Shown here in pieces: positions 1-6,043 of a stretch of 9,896 nucleotides of DNA. The number at the start of each line of letters is the position of its first letter. Within the stretch, counting starts at the first letter, position 1. The notes under the pieces were generated by a model, which saw only the letters and a list, made by a program, of their open reading frames with translations, searched no databases and was not told the DNA's origin. Origin of the DNA: an uncultured Clostridia bacterium (GTDB taxonomy: Bacteria > Bacillota > Clostridia > Oscillospirales > CAG-272); NCBI GenBank assembly GCA_946404295.1, contig CAMJDE010000049.1:1-9896 (forward strand), read 5' to 3'. Made by a program: the position numbers and the translations under genes.

Positions 1-2405
1 CCTCGGTCACCCTGACCGCGACGGCGGCGACCGGCTACACCTTCGACGGGTGGTATCAGAATAACGAAAAGATCTCGGGCGCCAACCCCTACGTCTTCGC
101 GGAGGGCGCCGAAGCCGTCGCGCTGCAGGCGCGCTTTACGGCGAATACGTACGTCCTGACCTTCTCGAGCGAGAACGACGCGAAGGGAACGGTCGAGGGG
201 TCGAGCGCGAGCGGAACGCCCGTCGCCTACGGCGCTTCGGTTACCCTGACCGCGACGGCGGCGGCGGGACACGACTTTGCCGGGTGGTATAAGAACGGCG
301 AAATGATCTCGGACGCCAACCCCTTCGTCTTCACGCAGTCAACCGAGGCGACCTCGCTGCAGGCGCGCTTCACGGTGCAGAAACGCACCGTCACGCTCTA
401 CGACGGGACCGACCTCTACGATACGCTCACGCCCGATTACGGCACGACGGCTGCGCTCCCGCGCCCGACCAAGGCGACCTACGAGTTCGTCGGCTGGTAC
501 GAGGATCGCGCGCTGACCCGCGCCTTCGACGGCCGCGCCGTGACCGAAAACCTGTTCCTGTTCGCGAAATGGGAGCGGACGGTCATCCTCTACGAAGTGC
601 GCTTCGTCGATTGGGACGGAACGCAGATCGGCGCCGTGCAGTCGGTCGAACAGGGCAAGGCGGCGATCACGCCCGCCGACCCGCGCCGCACCGGCTACGT
701 CTTCGACGGCTGGTCGGACGACGGATATCTGTCGGTGACCGGCAACCTGACGGTCACGGCGACCTACGCCAAACAGACCTACGCCGTCGCCTTCTACCTT
801 GACGAGGGCGACGAGGATCCCGCGTTTACGCAGAACGTCGCGTATCTTGAACGCGCCGCCATCCCGCAGACCCCGCAGAAGGACGGCTTCCTCTTCGCGG
901 GCTGGAAATGGAACGGCTACGACTTCGATTTCTCGACCACGGTCGACGAGCCGATCGATCTTTACGCGGCGTGGACCGTCAAACCCGCCGACACCTTTAC
1001 CGTCCGCTTCTGGGACGGCGACGACGGGGACAAAGTGCTCCTCGACACGCAGACGGTCGAGCAGGGCAAGGGCGCGACCGCGCCCGAAAGCCCGCGCCGC
1101 ACGGGGCTCCGCTTCTCGGCTTGGGATCGTGCGTTCGATTGCGTGACGGGCGACCTCGACGTTCACGCGACCTACGTCACGGCGACCTATACCGTCATCT
1201 TCAATTTCTACGAGGGCGGGACGGAGAGATCGACCGAGCAGACGGTCGCACACGGCGCGGCGGCGAACGCCCCCGCGAACTACGCCCGGACGGGATACGA
1301 TTTTATCGGATGGGATCGGGCGTTCGACAGCGTGACCGAGGACCTGACCGTCGCCGCGCGCTACCAAAAGAAGACCCTTACCGCCTCGTTCTTTAACGGG
1401 GAAGAGTTGATCGCGACGGTCGACGCCGCCTACGGCGAGAGTTTCGCGATCCCCGAGACCCCCGAGGTCGCGGGCTACAGTTTCCTCGGCTGGTACGCCG
1501 ACGGCGCGCTCACCGAGCCGTTTGACTTCACCGCCGCGGCGACGGCTTCGGTTTCGGTGTACGGTCGGTTCGACCTGATCGTCGTCGACCGCTATACCGT
1601 CCGCTTCGTCGACTATAACGGAAACGAGATCAGCCGCCAGACCGTTGTCGCGGGCAATTCCGCGATCGCGCCCGGCAACCCGTCGCGCGTGGGCTACACC
1701 TTCGTGGGCTGGGATCGCGGGTTTGCTTCCGTTACCGAAGACGTGACGGTCACGGCGACCTACGCGATCAACAACTATACCGTCAGATATTACGCGGAGG
1801 ACCGCGCCGAACTCCTCGCGACAAAAACGGTGCCCTACGGCACCGACGCGACGGGGCTCGTGACCCCGCCCGCCGTCGCGGGCAAGACCTTCCTCCGCTG
1901 GAGCGCCGACCTCTCGTCGGTCTCGAAGGACGCGACGGTCTACGCGATCTACGACGCGCACGTCGTCGAGGTCCGCTTCATGGACGGCGAAAACGTCCTG
2001 ATCCGCCAGGCGGTGCGCTACGGGCAGACCGCGAGCGTCCCGAACACCCCGACCAAGGTCGACTACGTATTCAAGGGCTGGTATTCCGACGCCGGGTGCG
2101 AATCGGTCTACGACTTCAACACCCCGATCGAGAACGAGGAGGGCGTCGAGATCTACGCCAAGTGGGAAGAGGCGAGCGGCGTCTACTCGGTCTACTTCAA
2201 GGACTACGACGGCAGGATCTGGGGCAACGTCCAGCGCGTGATGGCGGGTCTTTACGCGATCGAACCGAGCGCGCCCGAAAAGGACGGCGTGACGTTCGGC
2301 GGCTGGTATATCGAGGGAACCGACACCCTGTTTGATTTTGATACGATGAAGGTCAACGGAAGTCTAACGCTGGTCGCTCGCGCGGCTGACGATGAAGGAG
2401 AGTGA
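1..2405 (+). CDS. Large InlB-repeat surface/secreted protein, 5'-truncated
   Basis: The reading frame is open from the left edge (first full codon at base 3) to TGA at 2403-2405, giving 800 residues of a longer protein; start and signal peptide are outside the window. Nearly everything visible is repeats: one partial and one full divergent InlB-like unit (to base 374), then ten canonical InlB B-repeats (Listeria-Bacteroides/Flg_new family). Each has a Y-T-V-x-F strand, a central Y-G or A-G turn, a G-Y-x-F-x-G-W core and an L-Y-A-x-W/F ending. Such beta-grasp-like repeats are known as stalks and adhesive arms of extracellular proteins; the ligand cannot be told. The protein ends (RAADDEGE) straight after the last repeat with no LPXTG, SLH, dockerin or membrane segment, so anchoring must lie in the missing N-terminal part or be absent. 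The methionine codon at 303 sits inside a repeat and is not the start. Gene 2 follows after 4 bases. Confidence 0.9.
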   Translation, partial: SVTLTATAATGYTFDGWYQNNEKISGANPYVFAEGAEAVALQARFTANTYVLTFSSENDAKGTVEGSSASGTPVAYGASVTLTATAAAGHDFAGWYKNGEMISDANPFVFTQSTEATSLQARFTVQKRTVTLYDGTDLYDTLTPDYGTTAALPRPTKATYEFVGWYEDRALTRAFDGRAVTENLFLFAKWERTVILYEVRFVDWDGTQIGAVQSVEQGKAAITPADPRRTGYVFDGWSDDGYLSVTGNLTVTATYAKQTYAVAFYLDEGDEDPAFTQNVAYLERAAIPQTPQKDGFLFAGWKWNGYDFDFSTTVDEPIDLYAAWTVKPADTFTVRFWDGDDGDKVLLDTQTVEQGKGATAPESPRRTGLRFSAWDRAFDCVTGDLDVHATYVTATYTVIFNFYEGGTERSTEQTVAHGAAANAPANYARTGYDFIGWDRAFDSVTEDLTVAARYQKKTLTASFFNGEELIATVDAAYGESFAIPETPEVAGYSFLGWYADGALTEPFDFTAAATASVSVYGRFDLIVVDRYTVRFVDYNGNEISRQTVVAGNSAIAPGNPSRVGYTFVGWDRGFASVTEDVTVTATYAINNYTVRYYAEDRAELLATKTVPYGTDATGLVTPPAVAGKTFLRWSADLSSVSKDATVYAIYDAHVVEVRFMDGENVLIRQAVRYGQTASVPNTPTKVDYVFKGWYSDAGCESVYDFNTPIENEEGVEIYAKWEEASGVYSVYFKDYDGRIWGNVQRVMAGLYAIEPSAPEKDGVTFGGWYIEGTDTLFDFDTMKVNGSLTLVARAADDEGE
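3..374 (+). repeat. Divergent InlB-like tandem repeat, 234-base period
   Basis: A partial unit (3-140) and a full unit (141-374) align without gaps at an offset of exactly 234 bases (78 residues). Over the 46 codons present in both, 31 residues are identical, including SVTLTATAA, GWY, ANP and LQARFT, and much of the DNA matches too. The residue pattern (Y-G-x-S-V-T-L-T-A then F-x-G-W) fits the divergent InlB B-repeat family (PF18998-like), which differs from the units that follow. The truncated first unit implies more copies to the left. Confidence 0.8.
375..2387 (+). repeat. Array of ten InlB B-type repeats (gene 1)
   Basis: Ten consecutive units of about 60-70 residues cover the rest of gene 1. 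Two length classes alternate irregularly. A short form ends in V-T-x-D-L-T-V-x-A-x-Y. A long form has an inserted F-D-F-x-T-P-I-like loop before L-Y-A-x-W. Short examples have GWDRAFDSVTEDLTV (near 1310-1355) and GWDRGFASVTEDVTV (near 1700-1755); a long example is GWYSDAGCESVYDF (near 2080-2120). The tenth unit lacks the usual aromatic end (it closes in ARA) just before the stop. Confidence 0.85.
2395..2400 (+). promoter_or_regulatory. Ribosome binding site AAGGAG of gene 2, inside gene 1
   Basis: AAGGAG lies 9 bases before ATG 2410 and is formed by the last codons of gene 1 (D-D-E-G-E-stop). It decides the start in favour of 2410, because the in-frame ATG at 2392 lies upstream of this site. 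A stop, a ribosome site and a start packed within 16 bases suggest translational coupling of genes 1 and 2. Confidence 0.8.
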
Positions 2406-2409
2406 CGTG

Positions 2410-5400
2410 ATGAAAAAAACCGGCATGATCCGAGTTCTTTTGGCGGCGCTCCTGTGCTGCCTGCTCTTCGGCGTCTTTGCGCTCGCCGCGTTCGCGGGAG
2501 AGGACGAAACGCACACCGTCTCTTTCCTGCTTGACGAGGGCGTGCCCTACGAGGGGCAGGATCAGGAGATCGCCGACGGCGGGTTTGCCGTCGTGCCGCC
2601 GACCCCCGAAAAAGAGAACGCCGTCTTCCTGCGCTGGACGCTGGAGGGGGGCGAGCGGTTCTCGTTCCGCACCCCGATCACGGGCGACCTCGAACTTTTC
2701 GCCGAGTGGATCCCGCTCGGAGAGGGAACGGTTCTGACGCAGATCTACACCGTCGAGTTTCAGGTCGACGGCGAGACGGTCAGCCGGCAGAGCGTCGAAG
2801 CGGGGCAGAGCGCCATCGCGCCGACCGGGTTCGCGTGCCCGACGGGCAAGACCTTCGTCTCGTGGAACGCCGACTTTACCGACGTGCAGGGCGACCTGAT
2901 CGTTGAAGCGAACCTGACCGACACGGTCTACACGGTGACGGTCGTCGGTCTTGACGACGAGGTGATCGACGTACAGCAGATCACCCACGGCGGGGACGCC
3001 GATCTGTCGGATCTCCCCGCGATCCCGCACTATTCGATCGACGGGGAACACCCCTTTGACGGCGTGACCGAGGGGATCACGGCGGACGGCGAGATCCGCG
3101 TCAACTACCTCCCCGACGTCTACCGCGTCCGGTTCTGGTCCGAGGGGCAACCCTTCGGCGACGAGCAGGCGGTCGCCTACGGAGAGGGCGTCGCCTTCCC
3201 CGAGATCCCCGCGAAGGAACACTACGTCTTCATCGGCTGGTATCTCGATCCCGCCGATACCGCGATGTTCGACTTCAACGTCCTGATCGGCGAGGACACC
3301 GACCTCTACGCGAAATTCATCCCGATCGAGAATCCGAAATATACCGTTACGTTCCTGAACTACGACGGCACGCGCTACGGCGGCGAGCAGAAGATCGAGG
3401 CGGGGCAGACCGCCTTCGTCCCCGGCGCCCCGGCGCGCGACGGCTACGACTTCGTCGGCTGGTGCGACGAGAACGGCGGGGCGTTCGATTTTGCGACTCC
3501 GATCGAGTCCGACCGCACAATCACGGCGTCGTTCAGGGTCCGCGCCTTCACCGTGACGGTCCTGGACGGGAACGAGGTGATCTCGGTACAGTCGGTCCGC
3601 TACGGCGAGAACGCCGACGAACCCGCGATCCCCGAAAAAGAGGGCGCGATCTTCGTCGGGTTTGACGGAAGTTTCAACGATATCCGACAGGATACCGTGA
3701 TCCGCGCGCGCTATATCGTAAAGACGTTTTCGGTCATGTTCTTCGACGCGCAGCAGAGGAAGATCGGCGGCACGCAGTATATCGAATACGGCGGCGCAGC
3801 GACAGCGCCGAGGATCGCACCCCCCGAAGGGTATTCCTTCGTCGGTTGGTCGGACGACTTCGACGAGGTCAAAGAGGACCTGGTGCTTTTCCCGGTCTTC
3901 GAGCGGCTCTCCTATACCGTCCGCTTCTTTGACGAAAACGACCTGCTCGCCGCGGAGACGGTGCTCTACGGCGACAACGCGACCTCGCCCGCCCCGACCC
4001 GCGACGGCTGCATCTTCGTCGGCTGGTACGACGCGAACGAAGCGGCGTACGATCTGTCTTCTCCCGTGACCGGCGACCTCGACCTCTACGCCGCCTGGCA
4101 GGAGAAGCCCCCGGTCGTTCACACCGTCGTCTTCACGGTCGACGGCGCGACCTATCAGACCCAGACGGTGGCGCACGGCGCCGCCGCGCAGAATCCCGCC
4201 AACCCCGCCAAGTACGGCTATACCTTCACGGGTTGGGACGCCGACTTCTCGAACGTCACGGACGATCTGACGGTCGCGGCGCTGTTCGAGATCAAGACCT
4301 ATACCGTTGTCTACACGGCAAACGGCTCCGTCTTCTCCTCCGAGGAGGTCGATCACGGCGGTCTTGCGACCCCGCCCGACGCGACCCCCGAACGCGAGGG
4401 CTACCGCTTCGTTCGCTGGAGTTTTGATTTCGGGACCCCGATCACCGAGGACGTGACGGTCAAGGCGGTCTATACGATCGAGACCTACGCCGTGCGGTTC
4501 TTCAACGGGGAAGAGGTCTTCGCCGAGCAGACCGTTGAATACGGCGACTTCGCCGCCGTTCCCGGCACCCCGCAGAAGGTCGGCGCGACCTTCGTCGGCT
4601 GGTATTACGAAAACGGGACGGCGTTCCGCTTCTCGCACGCGATCGAGGGTGCTCTCGACCTGTACGCGCGCTTTGAGACGCTGACCTTCACGGTCTCCTT
4701 CTACGACGGAAACGAACTCTTCTGGCAGGCGGACGTCGAATACGGAGAGACCGTCGACGTCCCGCACGGCGAACCCGACAAACCGGGCTACGTCTTCGTC
4801 GGATGGGATTTTGATTTCGAGACTCCGATCGTCCGTGAGACGACCGTTTACGCCAAATTCGAGCAGATCGTTTATACCGTGACCTTCACGGTCGACGGCG
4901 AGATCTGGGCGAGCGCGACCGTGCCCGAGGGCGAAACGGTTTCGGCGCCGCAGGCGCCGCGCAAGGACGGCTATCGCTTCGTCGGATGGGAGTGGGATTT
5001 CCGCGATCCCGTCAACGGGAACGAGACCGTCGAGGCGCTCTTCGAGCGGATCACCTACACCGTCACCTACACGGTGAACGGCGCCTTCCTGTACGCCGAC
5101 GTGGTCGGTTGGGGCGATCTTGCCGAGGAACCCGATCCCGTCAGCGTCGACGGCTACGTCTTCGTCGGCTGGGACTTTGATTTCGACACGCCGATCAAGG
5201 CGGACGTCGTGATCCCCGCCGCGCTTGAACGGGTGACCCACACGGTCACGTTCAAGGTCGGAAACGAGGTCTTCGCGACCGCGACGGTCGGAGAGGGCGA
5301 TCTTGCCGAGCCGCCCGAGGTCGTCCCCGCGATCGAGGGGATGGCGTTCGTCGGTTGGGACTTTGACTTCGACGTTCCGATCACCGAGAACGTGACGGTC

Positions 5401-5979
5401 AAGGCGATCTTCCGCTACGTCGATTACACGGTCTCCTACTACGTCGACGGAACGCTCTATTTCGAGCAGACCTACCACGCGGGCGACGCGATCGTCGCCC
5501 CCGGAGCGCCCGAACTCGTCGGAATGATCTTCAACGGCTGGGCGAACCTGCCCGCCGTGATGCCGGCGCGCGACCTCGTGATCGAGGGCGACGTGACGGT
5601 CCTGCCCGACAACCTCTTCACGCTCGATCGGGTTGACAACCCCGACGGCACGACCACCCTTTCGCTCCGCGTTTCCGGCGTCGTCAATATCGCCGGATTC
5701 ATCGGACGGCTCTCCTGCGAGGCGACGTCGCTTACGCCCGAAACGATCCTGGCGGCGAATAGTGAGGAAGCCGACGTCGTGGCGCGCGTCTACGTCACGT
5801 CCGACGGCGAGGTCCGCTTTATCTGGACCGCCGCGGAGAACGCGACCGAGGAGTTTACCGTCTTCACCCTCACCTACAAGGCGGGGGTCGAAGCGCCAGA
5901 TTTCACGCTTGAGATCGAGGAGGCGCGTACGATCGACGAACGGGGCGAGATCATCGCAGCCGCGTTCACCCTCGACTGA
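2410..5979 (+). CDS. Secreted InlB-repeat protein with C-terminal cohesin-like domain
   Basis: The protein has 1189 residues. Residues 1-29 are a Sec signal peptide: MKK-x-G-M-I-R, a hydrophobic core with a Cys-Cys pair at 16-17, and an A-F-A cleavage site before G30. No proper lipobox is present. Residues 34-1062 are sixteen InlB B-type repeats joined by three-residue linkers such as E-R-I or E-I-K. Residues about 1065-1189 form a different domain that resembles a cohesin: a V-S-G-V-V-N-I-A-G-F strand, then S-D-G-E-V-R-F-I-W-T, then F-T-V-F-T-L-T-Y-K. There is no sortase motif, SLH domain or C-terminal membrane segment. Cohesins bind dockerins, and the next gene encodes one, so this may be a long-armed scaffoldin-like protein; that is inference. 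Alternatively the last domain is a general cohesin/CBM-fold sandwich that binds sugar or nothing known. It lies in an operon between genes 1 and 3, with gaps of 4 and 64 bases. Confidence 0.9.
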   Translation: MKKTGMIRVLLAALLCCLLFGVFALAAFAGEDETHTVSFLLDEGVPYEGQDQEIADGGFAVVPPTPEKENAVFLRWTLEGGERFSFRTPITGDLELFAEWIPLGEGTVLTQIYTVEFQVDGETVSRQSVEAGQSAIAPTGFACPTGKTFVSWNADFTDVQGDLIVEANLTDTVYTVTVVGLDDEVIDVQQITHGGDADLSDLPAIPHYSIDGEHPFDGVTEGITADGEIRVNYLPDVYRVRFWSEGQPFGDEQAVAYGEGVAFPEIPAKEHYVFIGWYLDPADTAMFDFNVLIGEDTDLYAKFIPIENPKYTVTFLNYDGTRYGGEQKIEAGQTAFVPGAPARDGYDFVGWCDENGGAFDFATPIESDRTITASFRVRAFTVTVLDGNEVISVQSVRYGENADEPAIPEKEGAIFVGFDGSFNDIRQDTVIRARYIVKTFSVMFFDAQQRKIGGTQYIEYGGAATAPRIAPPEGYSFVGWSDDFDEVKEDLVLFPVFERLSYTVRFFDENDLLAAETVLYGDNATSPAPTRDGCIFVGWYDANEAAYDLSSPVTGDLDLYAAWQEKPPVVHTVVFTVDGATYQTQTVAHGAAAQNPANPAKYGYTFTGWDADFSNVTDDLTVAALFEIKTYTVVYTANGSVFSSEEVDHGGLATPPDATPEREGYRFVRWSFDFGTPITEDVTVKAVYTIETYAVRFFNGEEVFAEQTVEYGDFAAVPGTPQKVGATFVGWYYENGTAFRFSHAIEGALDLYARFETLTFTVSFYDGNELFWQADVEYGETVDVPHGEPDKPGYVFVGWDFDFETPIVRETTVYAKFEQIVYTVTFTVDGEIWASATVPEGETVSAPQAPRKDGYRFVGWEWDFRDPVNGNETVEALFERITYTVTYTVNGAFLYADVVGWGDLAEEPDPVSVDGYVFVGWDFDFDTPIKADVVIPAALERVTHTVTFKVGNEVFATATVGEGDLAEPPEVVPAIEGMAFVGWDFDFDVPITENVTVKAIFRYVDYTVSYYVDGTLYFEQTYHAGDAIVAPGAPELVGMIFNGWANLPAVMPARDLVIEGDVTVLPDNLFTLDRVDNPDGTTTLSLRVSGVVNIAGFIGRLSCEATSLTPETILAANSEEADVVARVYVTSDGEVRFIWTAAENATEEFTVFTLTYKAGVEAPDFTLEIEEARTIDERGEIIAAAFTLD
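2509..5595 (+). repeat. Array of sixteen InlB B-type repeats (gene 2)
   Basis: Units begin at gene-2 residues 34, 112, 173, 237, 310, 379, 439, 501, 570, 630, 692, 759, 821, 882, 943 and 1005, each 57-67 residues long. Most have the core F-V-G-W. Unit 3 has lost it (PHYSIDGEHPF in its place) and unit 6 has F-V-G-F. Units 12, 14 and 15 share WDFDF followed two residues later by P-I, and unit 10 has WSFDFGTPI, which suggests local duplication late in the array. Long-type units (1, 4, 5, 8, 11) carry the extra loop before L-Y-A. Confidence 0.9.
5611..5976 (+). other. Cohesin-like domain coding segment (C-terminus of gene 2)
   Basis: Residues 1068-1189 of gene 2 break the repeat pattern. They show strand-like stretches with the order seen in cohesin domains: T-T-L-S-L-R-V-S-G, then N-I-A-G-F, a polar loop around LTPETILAANSEEADVV, then GEVRFIW, then EFTVFTLTYK. 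The call rests on motif order by eye, without a profile score. Confidence 0.55.
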
Positions 5980-6043
5980 TCCTTTTGCGCAAAGGTCGGC
6001 TTTGACCGAATTTGGAATAGATATTTTTTAAAGGAGAAGAACC
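5980..6043 (+). promoter_or_regulatory. Short intergenic region with ribosome site of gene 3
   Basis: The 64-base gap holds AAGGAG at 6031-6036, 7 bases before ATG 6044. Just after the gene 2 stop is a perfect 10-base palindrome TTTGCGCAAA (5984-5993), followed by a weak stem GGTC/GACC (5994-6007). An AT-rich run (6021-6030) leads into the ribosome site. The stems are short and far from the T run, so I do not call a terminator; at most they could reduce read-through or mark an mRNA processing site. Confidence 0.6.

Noticed and set aside
303..305. ATG at 303 as start of gene 1
   Set aside because: The frame is open to the left edge, and the ATG lies in the middle of a repeat unit (GEMISDANP) that matches the earlier unit (NEKISGANP). 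No ribosome site precedes it.
908..1396. Plus-strand Arg-rich open frame overlapping gene 1
   Set aside because: It is an out-of-frame shadow of repeat DNA with Arg-Arg-rich low-complexity translation and no ribosome site. The same holds for similar short plus-strand frames inside genes 1-4.
339..1961. Minus-strand open frame of 540 codons
   Set aside because: It is the in-register shadow of gene 1, ending where a single TCA codon (339-341) occurs in the sense strand.
2392..2394. ATG at 2392 as start of gene 2
   Set aside because: It lies upstream of the AAGGAG site and inside gene 1, and it would add MKESDV before a normal signal peptide. ATG 2410 has ideal spacing.
2452..2460. Lipobox in gene 2 (Cys-Cys at residues 16-17)
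   Set aside because: The residues before the Cys (A-L-L) do not fit a lipobox, and the hydrophobic core continues past it to an A-F-A signal peptidase I site.
2353..5478. Minus-strand open frame of 1041 codons
   Set aside because: It is the in-register shadow of gene 2. Its apparent repeats (for example V-P-A-D-E-D-V) are reverse complements of the InlB repeat DNA.
1..5600. Periodic DNA repeats as a CRISPR array or satellite
   Set aside because: The periodicity (about 170-235 bases) is in frame, diverged at DNA level and fully explained by protein repeats. There are no short identical repeats with unique spacers.
6002..6030. Possible promoter before gene 3 (TTGACC followed by an AT run)
   Set aside because: No acceptable -10 lies 16-18 bases downstream, and a start there would fall inside the ribosome site. 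Read-through from gene 2 is simpler.
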